A stretch of 64,000 bases of DNA from Tigriopus japonicus (lineage: Eukaryota > Arthropoda > Copepoda > Harpacticoida > Harpacticidae): the NCBI GenBank assembly GCA_010645155.1, contig CM021316.1, forward strand, positions 3,144,235-3,208,234, given 5' to 3'. The translations under genes were made by a program, and so were the position numbers. Under the pieces are notes generated by a model. It saw nothing but the letters and a program-made list of their open reading frames with translations. It ran no database searches and had not been told where the DNA came from. Position 1 is the stretch's first letter; each line of letters begins with the position of its first letter. Of the stretch, positions 34,042 to 46,900 are shown in pieces.

Positions 34042-36057
34042 AGGAGTTCCCAAATGGTTGAAGGAGAAGTAAGAATCAAAACGTACTTTCCTACAATGAC
34101 CAGGCATTTTCAATGGAGTCACTAATTTGTCAAATAAAATGTCTCTTCTAGAAATCTTGCACTTGGCGTACATTTTTATCCAAGTTTTGCGGTTTCTCAA
34201 GCTTTGAACAATATTCATTTTGGGCCATATCAATTGGAGAAACTGAGACCTAAATTCTTCATAACTGTGTTGTTTTACTCTCGATAGTAATTCATGAGGA
34301 GCAATTGGTACATCCGATATCATAAGGAAGTAATAATTAAGATTGAAATTTTAGCTTGTTTTTTTTTATAGAGCAGGCCATGAAATTATCAGAGAACTCC
34401 AAAGTAGTGCCCACCTGAGCTATCCACGAACTTTGGCCTTCAGGTCTGCAAGTTTCAATTAATTTAGGGTCTTTGTCCTTCGAACTTCTTTTTGGGGGGG
34501 CCCTTGATCGCACCAAGATTACAAACAATTTCCATTTTATTTGCTTGATTATGAAATCTTCAATTCATCAGAAAACGTGGATTATTGACGGTGAGGCTAG
34601 CTAAATTGTTGAATTCTATTTTTCCAAATGTGAACGTTTTCGAACATTTCACTTTCTAAAAGGTCATCAAGAGGATGTGAGGTCCGCAAGAAAAATTGAA
34701 CCATACTACGTTTACCGTGGCGTTCTCACTACTTGGTATTTTTACTCTATACGTTCTTCGGAAGACAAAATGTGCTAAACACTTTGACCAAAAACTTAAG
34801 CAAGACCCAATATGGCAACATTTGGCCAAACAAATGTTTGAATCGCATCAGTATTCATTTGGCAAGCCCGCAGCAATTCATTCTCCGTAACATTTGCCCT
34901 AGAGTGAACTTTATTGTAAAAAATGACGCTTCCCCAGTGATTCCTTGTGTAACATTCATAGATTTTTGTGCTAATTTGAGTAAGAATATTGTACACTTTA
35001 CTCAAACGCATACACACATTTTACCCATTCTTGAATGAGCCCCAAATATTTATAAAAGTAAAACACTGATGGTTTTCCAGAAGTGATGGTAATGACTAAG
35101 GGCTGTTATAACATTACTTTTTTTTTGAAATGGTAAATGTAATAAATTACTTTTTTCCAAAATAATGGTAATTGTCATCCATTACTTTTTTGAGCAAAAC
35201 CCGGTTAAATGTAATAAGTAGGATCTACATTTAACCTTCTTCTTCAACAAAATTCATAACTCTCCATTTGTATTCTTCATCAAGACTCTTGGACCAAGAA
35301 AGCGTTTGAATAAAACAATTTGTTTTGCACGGCTTCACAAAAAGGACCGTGCGAGATATTTCCTTCTTATCGTACATTTTTTTGTGTTCATATATTTAGT
35401 CATCGATGTCGCTCAATCAGACGTCAAGTTTTTCTATGTTGACAGCGGCCTCAATAATCAATGGCGTTTGCGTGAGATTCGTACATGACAACCAATTAGT
35501 TTCCGCCGACTTCGCAACTGGAGAAACTTTTCTAAGCCGCATGCTTTATCATACATTCCATAAACCTACTCCTAAATTTGTTATAGATTCCAAGATTTTG
35601 CACATGTGTTACTAAATACAATCCAGATGCCTTCAATGATCCCTTATAAATCCAAGGGGACTTCCCAGGGTTTTTATTTCATATTTGTGTTCTATGTGTT
35701 GGTCCCATATCTCAATGCGGAACCCTCCGTCCTTCTTGACTGTCAATTGGACCATTGAGAACAAGGAGGGAGAACAAATGACAGACAATTTCCTCGCCAT
35801 CAACCCCGCAGGATATTGAAATGCAGCCAGCATTCCTCCAGACCCCCTCAAATGTACTCAACTAGCTTTCCTATACTACTAAAAGGCAGAGTTCCTTAAT
35901 AAAGGTGGGCATCTGGCTTGATATCAAACGGAACTACCTTTTGGCTCATCTTTGATGAAACTCTGATTTTGGATACAATGGGTTCGGACTCAATTTTTGG
36001 GCGGGTACTCATCTAAAGGGTCGAATCCCGACAAAATAAAATTCAGAGGCTTTTTAA
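34042..36057. other. Intergenic DNA, no gene recognised
   Basis: Open frames of 60-110 codons without recognised motifs or convincing splice sites. Repeated GTAATAAATTAC- and ATTACTTTTTT-like words near 35100-35220 suggest an old AT-rich repeat, but I could not define ends. Confidence 0.4.
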
Positions 36058-36550
36058 TAGGGGTGCAAATTTCAGGCAAATAAGATTTTATGCCCAAAAA
36101 CATGCTTACCTGCTATTTGTTACCTTTTATAGTTTATTTGCCGTTTTTCATTTTATTTGCCATTTTTGGGCAAAAAAATTCAAAATCTGTCAGCTTTTGG
36201 GCAATTAAATGCAAAATTTGTCGTTTTTGGGCTCATCAAAGCAAAAAATTCTTTTTTGTTCAAAAATAGGAAAAAAATGCCCAAAATAAAATGTTTTGTT
36301 TAAAGGATATATTGATTATTCAACTGAATTAAAATATCTTCTCAAATGTTCATACACTTGCATTCCACTTAATTGTTGGTGAAACATAATGCTCATTTTC
36401 CAAATTTAGTGGCCAGTTTTGCTATATTTTGGTAAATGTTCGTGTCTATTTGCCATTTTATATGCCATTTCTTTGTTTATTTGGACGCTTTTATTTGCCA
36501 TTTTTAGACCCAAAAAGTCATGTTATATATGCCAGAAATCTGCACCCCTA
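36058..36550. mobile_element. hAT-type MITE, 493 bp
   Basis: Termini TAGGGGTGCAAATTTC and GAAATCTGCACCCCTA are inverted repeats with one mismatch. Flanks CTTTTTAA (36050-36057) and CTTATTAA (36551-36558) agree at 7 of 8 bases. The interior is rich in TTTGCC and GGCAAA words on both strands. No transposase frame. Confidence 0.85.
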
Positions 36551-39500
36551 CTTATTAAGCTCTCAAGAAAAGGAAGTCTAACACGAAATCCCTAATGTCA
36601 TTAGTGTGACATCACCAAGTAACGTCTTTATATTTCTGACAGATCATTCCTACATTCGCATTTTCACATCATCCATATTTTCCATCTTGGTTTTAGTGCC
36701 TCTCTTTTACCGAGCAATAACTTTAAATACACCAGTTCAAATTCTCACACCTTGAGCGATTGTTGCCAATCAAGTTTTTTCACCCTCTTTTGAAACTTTC
36801 AGTACATACATCGTTGTAAAAAGAAGGCCTCCAGTCAGAATGGGCCGTTGGAAGAAAAAAACTGAGGTAGGAAAGTTCATCTTAAATACACCTTTTTGGA
36901 CGGGTGAACTTTCTGGCACCCTTTTTTATGGCAAGTCGGAAAGTCTACCAACTTGTCATGCCTTGTTCATAGAACCTGGACCTTGAATTAAATACTTGGA
37001 GGACGGGGTTTTGGAGGTCGGTTGTCGCTACAATCCAACATGGAAGTGGTGGACGTGGACAAAAACTTGGAATATTTTGAAACTCAACCCTCTTAACATT
37101 TTAGCGACGAAACTTATGTTTCTTCGACTTACCACGATGGATAACAATGGTCGTTGGTTGAGGCTTTGACAAAGAAAGTTTAATAATAGCACCCCACATG
37201 TGAGGGGCAATTGCGCACATTTGACCGAAAAAGCCGAACCAACAGAAATTATAAAAAAACTTTTTGGGATGATTATTTTTTAAAATTATCATCAGGGCCT
37301 GAAAATCTACATATTAACATGGAAAATGTCTCAGAAATAATCCTCAATCATTGCCACTTATTAAGAATTTCCAGTCATTCTGGATGTTTTCAAAATATAT
37401 TTTTAGAAGTAGGAAAATCAAAAATCATTGTCAAATATGGGCAAACAATGAACTGTAATGACATTGCTAATGGATCAACGGAAATTTCGGATGAAAAAAG
37501 TAAAAAAATAGCTAAATAAAGTTGCAACAAGGCTTTTAAAATGAATTGTACACATCAAGAAATCTGTCCTCATGCGGATTGACAGTAGGGCACCAAAATT
37601 AATCACAATTTTTTGCCTTTAAGAAAATTTGTTTTTCAATTTTTCTTTAAACTTGTTTTTTTTGGGTAAGTTTTGTTCTTGAATTTTAGGTTAATTTGTT
37701 TTGGATATTCGGTCTCTATAAGAACCTTATTTATCACGTTACATCTTGACTCATAGTACAAATGCAAAAAAGTGTATTTTTCTGAAAGTCTTGCAAATAG
37801 AAGAAACAAGGGATGATGTGTGATTCCCGCTTTCGTTGCAAAAAACGAGATGGCGAAAAGGGGTGCAAAAGGGACATCAATAATATTTGAGTCTCTAGGG
37901 ACAACAATTATAATACCAGGAAGAGGTGTAATTATTCAAACGAGTCTTTAAAAGAAAAGGTTCATTTATTTGAAGGGGATTAAGACACATTTTCCCACGG
38001 TAAACTACCCATGTTCCAAGACAAAAGGCTCAAAAGAATGGCATTGTAGAGACAACAGAGACAATTCGAGGGAAAAAAAGAGACGTGTCCAAACTCTTGC
38101 AAAACCACCTTACATGGAACTGGTCCTTCTATTCCAATAAATGCCTTTCACTAGGCATTTTGTAATTTTCTCAAAATAAGAAATGAATGAAAATGACTTT
38201 GATCACTAAAATATCTTTCAGCCCATTCTATGTAAGAATTTATCGTCCTTGATTGCAATATTGATTGATGGATCAAATACTTGATGAGCCACTCTGTACT
38301 TCTATTGTTAATCAATTTAATGTTCTTATATTTTGTTGGAAATTACGGTGTAAAGCTCTTCTGATTGTTTTTTTCCACCATTGCACTTTGCCAAAAACAA
38401 ATCTCTATGAATAAAACCTTACGAAGGTTTAGGCTGAAGTCAGTATTCGCTTTATCGGTTCTTTTGCGGATTAAACTGTTGGTCACATTATCTTTCAAAA
38501 AAGATGAAATGAGCTTTGACAACGGTTTAAGTGGGACACTAACTCTCTACAAAGCTTAGAGTTGAAATGCAGAGTTTTCAAAATCAATCTTGAACGAGAT
38601 ACACGACGATCGTATATTATTAGATTGACAGTTCTATGAATTGATTGGCCTAATTAAGGAACTAGATTGACCATTGGACAATATCACGGGAAAAGGTTTT
38701 GATTGATCAAAGTTTCAATTATTAGGCAATATTCAACCCCATCTATAACCAGTTAACCTTTACAACCACTTCGAGGTGTTGGAGTGATTTTAACAATAAG
38801 CAATAATAGTTTGAGATAGCATGTCCGTTGCGTTTCTTGTGAAACCAAGCAAACCATGGCATTTCAATCTTTCAGGTATTTTCCTCTTCGTTGTTTTCTC
38901 AAGTCAAAGAAGGTTCAAATCAGGCAAGCTCTTACCTAGAAAAAAGCGAATCTAGGTGTTGGTTATCATTCGATTCAACCTAAGCTCTAAGGAGTCAGTA
39001 ACAACATCTCAATTCAATATTAAAAGAGCTTTTTTCAAAGGATAGATAAGTGCTATCCATATTTAGTGGGATATTGAGACCAAACCTTCGATTTTTCGAA
39101 AGTCTTTGCACATTGTTAACATGGGAATTCTAGACTTCAACATTGAAGGACTTGATTAGAAAATAAAAAGAAGAAAAGTGCATTGTGATCTGAACAAGTT
39201 TATTTAACACTCTTCTTAACTCTTAGTTAAAACTACATGCAGTATGGGCAATCAATTTGTTCTCAGCAATGATGTGCCAACCGGCCTTGTTTATATTATG
39301 GTTGTGGGAGCCATTTTCAGAGTCATAAAGGTCGTTTGGGTCGAAAATGGTGCGGAGCCTGTAAATCTGTCAAAGACAGACTCAACTGGATCTTATAGGG
39401 GCCGAACCAAGGCCAAACCTTTGCTTAATTATTGCATACGTGCCAAAGCACAAAAATGGCCTTATGGTCTCTTAAATGTTCGGCATGTCGCTTCACAGGG

Positions 39501-40205
39501 CAAAATTAGGTATTTCTTGACCATCTCAACAATCAAGAATCAAAATTGATGTATTGGTGGGGGTCGAATTTGTAAAGCTAATATTGCAATCTTGATCGTG
39601 AGTTAAACGAGTTTTATGCAGGAAGCGAATTTCCTACTTTGATAATGCTTCTTATTTTTTAAGTGTTAACGAGAAGTACTTTGAAATGATTTTTTGAGGA
39701 GTTATTCCATTAATTTCCATTCTAGTACTTTGTATTAAATCGCACTCAAAAGTAACAGGGATGAGCTACTTCTGATGCAAAAAGAATATGCGAATATATA
39801 TTCATCATCAAAATTGTTTATTGTATTTCCATCGGGTTCGAAAGAGTATTGTCTCTTAATCTTATCAATTCATTCTAAAATGAATTTGAAGCGAAGGTGA
39901 AAAAGGTTTTATCTCTGGATGAAAAAAAATAAGGTAAGACTACATAATCTGAATAAAAGTAAAATTAAAGCCGTAATTTGCTTGGAATTCAAAAATCACA
40001 AATTCTCTTATTCTAAACCTCATCGCATGTCAGCGCAATGAATAAACCTGCCCAACCCTGTATGTTGCCCAAGTGACAATCCCTCACATCTGTTTTTGAT
40101 GTCCTTGACACCAGATTCAGACGAAAACTTGTTGATATTTGAGCAGCGCTCAGATTCGCAAAGCATTCAGTTTGATTTCATCTCTTGTCCAATCAACCCA
40201 TCAAA
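36551..40205. other. Intergenic DNA, no gene recognised
   Basis: AT-rich sequence. A 101-codon ATG frame at 39244-39549 has no recognised motif and is not supported further. The last 60 bases before 40206 include an initiator-like TCAGTTTG near 40167, which may mark transcription start of the GTP cyclohydrolase gene. Confidence 0.4.
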
Positions 40206-40814
40206 ATGAGTACGCAAAATGGGAATAACACTCCAGTTGCTCTTGCTTCAAAAGAAAACAAGTTAGAAGTGATCAGCAAGTGCTATGAGGACATTCTCGA
40301 GGCGATTGGCGAAGATCCCAAGCGAGAAGGCCTTCAAGACACGCCCATGAGAGCGGCTAAGGCCATTCAGTTCTTCGTGAAAGGCTACTCGGATTCCATT
40401 GATGTGGCCGTCAACAGCGCCATCTTCAGTGAAAACACGGATGAGATGGTGGTAGTGAAAGATATCGAGATGTTTTCAATGTGCGAGCATCATCTGGTGC
40501 CCTTCTATGGAAAAGTATCCATCGGCTATTTACCCAACAAGAAAGTCATTGGTTTGAGCAAGTTGGCACGCATTGTGGAGATCTACTCGAGACGTTTGCA
40601 GATCCAAGAGCGACTCACCAAGGAAATTGCTCTGGCCATTACGGAAGCTGTGGCACCAGTTGGAGTTGGAGTGGTTGTGGAGGCCTCTCATATGTGTATG
40701 GTGATGAGAGGAGTTCAGAAAATCAACAGCACCGCTATTACCAGTTGCATGTTGGGAGAATTCAGGGATGATCCCAAGACCAGAAATGAGTTCCTAACCT
40801 TGGTCAATAAGTAG
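40206..40814 (+). CDS. GCH1: GTP cyclohydrolase I
   Basis: Converts GTP to 7,8-dihydroneopterin triphosphate, the first and rate-limiting step of tetrahydrobiopterin synthesis, which supplies the cofactor of aromatic amino acid hydroxylases and nitric oxide synthase. It acts in the cytosol as a homodecamer. The 202-residue protein has a short variable N-terminus (about residues 1-20) and a complete catalytic domain. Zinc ligands are C93 and H96 in the CEHH motif and C164 in the HMCMVMRG motif; the 71-residue C-C spacing equals that of the human enzyme (C141, C212). [17 protein letters not shown] is the conserved core. The start is the ATG at 40206; the frame runs 21 bases further up only through a TTG. 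The frame is uninterrupted, whereas vertebrate GCH1 has several introns, so a retrocopy or lineage-specific intron loss is possible. AATAAA follows 46 bp after the stop. Confidence 0.97.
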   Translation: MSTQNGNNTPVALASKENKLEVISKCYEDILEAIGEDPKREGLQDTPMRAAKAIQFFVKGYSDSIDVAVNSAIFSENTDEMVVVKDIEMFSMCEHHLVPFYGKVSIGYLPNKKVIGLSKLARIVEIYSRRLQIQERLTKEIALAITEAVAPVGVGVVVEASHMCMVMRGVQKINSTAITSCMLGEFRDDPKTRNEFLTLVNK

Positions 40815-40859
40815 TCTGATTTTTATGTAGTAGGATTAGTTGCAAGATAACAAGCATGG

Positions 40860-40865
40860 AATAAA
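40860..40865 (+). promoter_or_regulatory. Polyadenylation signal of the GTP cyclohydrolase I gene
   Basis: Canonical AATAAA 46 bp downstream of the stop codon, followed within about 25 bp by T/G-rich sequence (GTCAGTTTTTGTATTTTC). This implies a very short 3' UTR. Confidence 0.75.
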
Positions 40866-43716
40866 GTATTTGACGTCAGTTTTTGTATTTTCTTTTATTT
40901 TCAACATTCTGCTTATTTTCTTAGGGTTTTTTAAATTTAAGATTCTAAGTCCAAAATCGTACTCAAATTTGCTTTTTGGCACCCCAAATTTTTGAGTTGC
41001 AATTCCCAAAAAAGTGGCATTTATGTGTCATGTATTTACTTCAAATTGTTTATGGGTAAAATAACTTTTTAGCCGTTTAAAAGATATGTTTGAAAGGTTT
41101 TTGTTCACTTCAGCAAAAATATTTCAAATAACACTACGGTAATGTGTTAAAGACAAAGCCCAACACTTCAACTTTTTGTTCATATTTCCTTTCGAAGCCT
41201 ATTTTGTTTGTTTCTCTTTTAATTGAACAAACCTTGTTGCATACCGTGTTAAATTGATGGAGAGTTGACTGTCCAATCAAAATCAATCTTGAAACAGTAT
41301 TTTCACGAACATCAAAATCATTTCTTTTACATCGAGAGTCATTCTTGCATCAACGGTTTCCATTGTCTGTAAAGTTTGGTCAACCTCAAAAAGCATTCCT
41401 AAATCTAAGCTCATGGTAATTTCGAAAGTTCTGCCGTCTTACTTTGTCCGCTTTGTTATAGATCTAGAAATTAAGGTTTCTTTGAGCTGAAGAAGTCATT
41501 TCAAAATTCCAAAAACTTTTAAGACCATTTATGAGATGTGAATCCAATACCGCAAGTATATTTCAATTTTGTTAATCAGGTCACGATAGGTCATTACTTA
41601 GGTCACGTAAGGTGATCTTTTTTTAAGCAAAAAGCGATATAAGGTCACTTAAAACATGTTTAAGGACTTTTTTTTTTCGTTAATTCAATTCTTTTGTAAT
41701 CTTATCGGTGTGCCTAACTAAAATTTTGTTGAAATCTACTCCGCCGTTTGTTTAAATTGAAATAACCGTTCTCCAATTTGGTCCTTCGAGAATGATGAAC
41801 AAAAAGCCCGTTGAAAATAGATCTTTGCAATAGATTTCCGAAATAATTTAGAAAAACACTGCTCTTAGTACATCTGAGACTTATGCCAAAGTAGATTTTC
41901 AAATATTTGTTTCTAACCATGTTTTGACTAACATTACGGAGTTTTTGTCCGTGACCTCAAAAGTTCTGATCGCTTTAATCTTCCATTTATTCATTATTCA
42001 TCATTATATATTATTATTCCTACATTCCATAACCACAAGTTGGTTTCTGAAGATAAAATAAACTTTATATCACCTAATTAACCGAATTCAAATAAGTGTT
42101 TGATATTTCATTTACGTCTCTAAACCTGTTGATAAAGTTTCTGGCATCTAAAAATGACTTCTCGACCTCAAAAAAACAAGGCCAAATTGGCAGAGTTTTC
42201 TTGAAGCCAGAAAGACAAAAACGTAAGTGAAAGTAATTGGGAAAGGTCCTTGAAATTCAAGGAGGCATAAAGTTGTAAAACCCATTAAACTGGTTTAACA
42301 GGATAAGGCAGATTTAAATCTTCATATTCTGTCCCTCCTGGGAGCATAACTCATTCCACACGAATGTTAGCTGTTTCTTTGAACCGTAACTAAGATAGGG
42401 AGGCTTTTTATTCGGCTCCTCGCGAATCCCTCAACTCTTGTTACACGAGCCATGCAAATTGGATTCCCGAGCCAAGCAAGAATTTCTTCAGAGAATACGG
42501 AAAAAAGAAAGTTTCTGTGTGTCGGACAAACTAGATGGAGGAGCAATTTCCGTACACGAACAATACTTGCAGGTCCATTGTCAATGCCAAAAGAGGCTCA
42601 TCCTTAAAGAGTAGTCTCTCTGTCTTTGTGGTCGCGTTTTTCACCAGATTCGCCAAGTTGGCTTCATAAAAAGTGGAAAAGGCGACAAATTACAGGTATC
42701 ATTTAAGTTACACAGCAAAAAACAGCCATCCGAACCTCCCATTCGAAGTTTTACAGAATATGAAGGCCCCAGTAAAAGTACCATCACGCTCCATGACAAA
42801 TCAAATTTGAAAAGTGGTATGTCCCTGAAATCCCAGTGGATTCTTCATTTGAACACAAAGACGGGGAAAAAAGATAATTTCCCCAGTGGATGAACACTCC
42901 ACTAATAAGATGAAAGAGGCAAGAAGTATTATAGCGCAGATTGTTGGCTTGCCAGGGGAGCTTTTGTTCTCGGGGAAGCTCAAGAGAACTAACGCCGAAT
43001 AAAAAACGAGGCAGTTTGCGAACGTCAACCCTAATAGCCCGAATTGTACATCGGGATCGAGAGGGGAGAGAAAAGGACCCAGAGCTTGAGAAACGGGGTA
43101 CTAGGAAAATCTACCGTAAAAAGGGGATTCACAGCCAATTCCCAATATAGAACCCAGTCTCAGTCTGATCAATCATCAATTTTTCAAGCCACGATTGCAG
43201 GGTTCAGATTGGGTAAAGCAGAAAATCACGAGATTGGAAAAGTCCTTCTACTTTTGACGGAGAGTCAATTACATGAAAGACGATTGGAGAAATACCCAAG
43301 GTCACCCATTTTTGTATTGCCTCACTGTTTCACCAAAGATGTTCGAGGAAAACTCTACCCGAAAAGATGGATGAGGCCATAATGATCCCAGAGTCTAGGA
43401 ATCAAGGCCAAGACTTTCATTTCTAGCGAAGACTTAGGAGTCATGCCAGATTGGCGTCTTTTTTTCGGTCTCTTCAACTTCAACCGCAGTGTGTGGCACC
43501 CAATTCTAACTGCATAGTCTCAATCATGTCTTTTTGCGTCCCATTCTCTTTTTCGCACTTTTTACATACGAACGCTTGTTGGGCTCCCTTATCAGCTGAT
43601 TCTCCGCACTAGCAAACGACAGCTGTCAACATAACCATGGCGTTGGGGAAATGCCAGAAATGGGGGCCTTTCGTTTTCATGAGACTTTTTTGTAATTTTT
43701 GGGAGGCTCATACTTG
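40866..43716. other. Intergenic DNA, possible host 5' exon near its end
   Basis: No recognised gene. Frames at 42941-43382 lack motifs. At 43637 an ATG in strong context (ACCATGG) opens a frame that runs into the retrotransposon at 43722. See the finding on the possibly interrupted host frame. Confidence 0.4.
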
Positions 43717-43721
43717 GATCG

Positions 43722-43838
43722 TGTAGTATTGTCTAGTCGATAACCATATCGGTGGTCAGCTGAATACACATTGACATATTTGTTCTCGTCTAAGACACGT
43801 GTTCTCTCTCCGTCCTCCTAGGCCACGCCTATACCCCA
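43722..43838 (+). repeat. 5' LTR (117 bp)
   Basis: Begins TGTAGTATTGTCTAG and ends CTATACCCCA. Preceded by target duplication GATCG. No obvious TATA box is visible; TCTCGTC and TCTCTCTCCGTCC lie in its second half. Unusually short for an LTR. Confidence 0.97.
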
Positions 43839-43856
43839 TGGCGCAATCATAGTCTC
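43839..43856 (+). promoter_or_regulatory. Putative tRNA primer-binding site
   Basis: The sequence directly after the 5' LTR begins TGGCGCAATC. TGG pairs with a tRNA CCA 3' end, as in most LTR elements. I cannot say which tRNA is the primer; comparing the first 12-18 bases with this species' tRNA 3' ends would decide. Confidence 0.6.
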
Positions 43857-43986
43857 CGAGCCACGCCCCACACACACTCTTTCACGTCTGTTTTTTGACT
43901 CAGGTACGCCCTCTTTCACCCATTGACCATAAGGGAGCACGCCGCCTCCACCTCTGGACTACGTCACGTTCAAGGTTAAGTTCAAC

Positions 43987-46900
43987 ATGGGATTGAAAGA
44001 ACAGGCAGCCAATAGGAAATCGCAGATTACCAAGAAGATTAATCTCATTCGTGACTTAAATCAACCAGGGGCGGATGTCGAACGTCTCTGGCGCCTACTG
44101 AACGAGGCGGAGAAGAAACTTGACGAGATGATGGACTTGTATGATGATTTCGCGGCTGAACAATCTCTCGAGGTCGACGTCAAAACCATTCTCGTAGAGA
44201 AAACCAAGGCCACGGATGAATATTCTGCCAAGTGTGCAGAAATCGCAACACTTTTGATGGCCAGGGAGAGATCGTCCACATCATCAACCGCCACATCATC
44301 TTCTGGCGGGATGAGACAACGCGAACAAGATCACCATCCCCAGTTCAAACCGATCTCAGATATGAAACCGTTTTTGTTGTCTTCGGAATCGGAACCATTC
44401 GAAATGCGGGTCTGGATTCAAAAGTTCAAATCGTATTACAAGGCTTCCCACATCGAAGTGCTTGATCTTGAGGGGAGAAAATCTATGTTTAAAAATTTTC
44501 TCACCTGCGATCTCAGCGTTGTCATTGAAAACGATATCGATAAGGCAACATCTATTGAGGCCTGTTACACCATTATTGAGGAACATTTCATCGAAATCAA
44601 ACCAATTTTCACTCGTCGCCTTGCGCTATTTCGTATCAAGAAGGACAAGAGGCCGTTTAAGGATTTTATCGCCGACCTGCGACGTCAAGCGAGGGAAGCA
44701 GAATTATCTTCGATGACTGTGGACCAGCTTCTTGTTTTCTTGGCCCTGGCGGGGTCTCGTGAGGAAAGAGTTCTTTTTGGCAAACTACGAGAAATGAAAA
44801 ATCCAACCATGAATGATTTGATGGAAAAGGCAACTCAATTAGAAGGCGTTCTCAAGGATGTAACCTCACCCGTCACGGTAACGTCATCAATTGTTGAGCC
44901 TCCCATCTCCGCCGAGGCTATTTTGGCGGCCGTCGCGGCAAATTGCGGAGGATGCGGATACCCACATGCACGTGAAGCATGTCCTTTTCGTGACAGACCA
45001 TGTTACGCCTGTGGGAAGACTGGACACATCAAGAGTGTATGCCGTAAACGCAGTCCGTCTGGTAGTCCATCAAGTCGCGCGCGTCCTAGAGAAAGAAGTC
45101 GTCGAGGATCCCCGGGGGTCCGATATGATGGAGAAACAAGTCGATCTCCATCCGCAGCAAGGCTGAATACTATTCGTTCAAAATCGTCTGAAATGGAATT
45201 CGTCATTTTAAGTTGTTCTAATGACAATTGCGAGTTCTCAATCAAAGCATTACCTGATTCTGGAGCCGCTCGTACCGTGATACCCATGATGACATGTCCC
45301 AAGGGCACCCGTTTGGATTCGTCACTAACCGTTTTGAGCGCGGCAAACGGCACTTACCTCCGGAACCTGGGCAAGTTCAACTTCAACTGCCAGGCTAAGA
45401 ATGGCCCCAACGTGATTGTCTCCGCGGCCGTCTCCCCAGACATATCGGTCCCATTGATCGGGAGAAATGACTTGATGGCTCTGGGAATCCTCCCGCATGA
45501 TTTCCCAGCCGTCCATCAGTGCAATGCAATCGTAGCAACGGTGGGCGTGAACGATGCAAAGCCAGTGATTGATAATAAGCACTTGAAGTCGACAAACTGT
45601 CCTCAAATGAAACCGCTCTCAGACGTGCAAATAGCAGATATTGAGAGAGCGGTGTCAAGGATCGAAGGTACTATGGATAAGGATGTGAAACGGGTGCGGC
45701 AGTTTCTCTATAGCTCAGCCGATGTTATGGTCACATCCCTAGGCGACGCCGCCGGCTCCATGAAAGGTGAACCCATGAAAATTGAACTCGATGAGAATAA
45801 AAAATTTAAGCCCTATCACGTTACAACTGCCCGTTCTATTCCACTACATCACGAACAACCTTCTTCTAAACTATGCCAGGAATTGGTGCGGGCTAAGATG
45901 ATGGTCCGTTGTCCAGAAAATACAGATTGGTGCGCACCAGCCCATTTTGTGCCTAAATCGGACGGGAACGTGAGAATGGTCATCGATTACAGAAAGTTAA
46001 ATCAAGCAACAAAACGACCTGTGCATCCATTCTCTTCTGTTCCCGACCTAATGCATCAGATCCTCCCCGAATCTCAGTGGTTTGCAAAGCTGGACGCAGT
46101 TCATGGATATTTCCAGATTCCCCTTGATGAGAGATCATCATATTTGTGTGCTTTTCTCTTACCTGATGGGAAGTATCGTCCATTAGTCGCCCCTATGGGA
46201 TGGAAAGGCAGTGGGGATGTCTTCAGTTTACGAACCGATCTAGCGTTTGAGGAGCTGAAGAGGAAGAAATGGATAGTCAAAATTATTGACGACATTTGCG
46301 TTCAAGCCGTTACCTTTACGGAATTATTGGAGAGACTGGAGGTGATCATTCAAATATGCAGGGAAAATGGCATCAAGCTATCTATCAAAAAGTTCGAAAT
46401 TGGCCAAACCGTCAAGTTTGCCGGATTTATCGTCTCATCAACTGGGATGCGGCCCGATCCAACCAAGTTAGCGGCATTACGCGAGTTCCCCACGCCAAAG
46501 TCGCTGACAGAACTGCGGTCATTCCTTGGTTTAGCCAATCAGCTCGGTGCATTCATCCCTGACCTACAACATTCGACCGTGAAGATACGCGAGTTATTGA
46601 AGAAGACTTCTGCATGGCTCTGGCTCCCTGAGCATGATGCTGAATTCTGTAAAGCTAAAAAGTTATTAACATCATCAGCAGTCGTACAACCATTTGATCC
46701 CTCACTCCAAACACAATTACTTACCGATGCATCACGCCTCCATGGACTTGGATTCGCCCTAATCCAAAGAGAGAAGGCCCTTGATGGGAAGGGAAAGATT
46801 CGGCTGATTCAGTGTGGATCTTGCGCTCTCTCCCTAGCCCAAAAGAATTACGCCACAATAGAACTGGAATTAAGCGCAATCTGGTTTGCGGTTCAAAAGT

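Noticed and set aside
39244..39549. 101-codon ATG frame as a gene
   Set aside because: No recognised motif, no promoter or splice evidence, and composition is not clearly coding.
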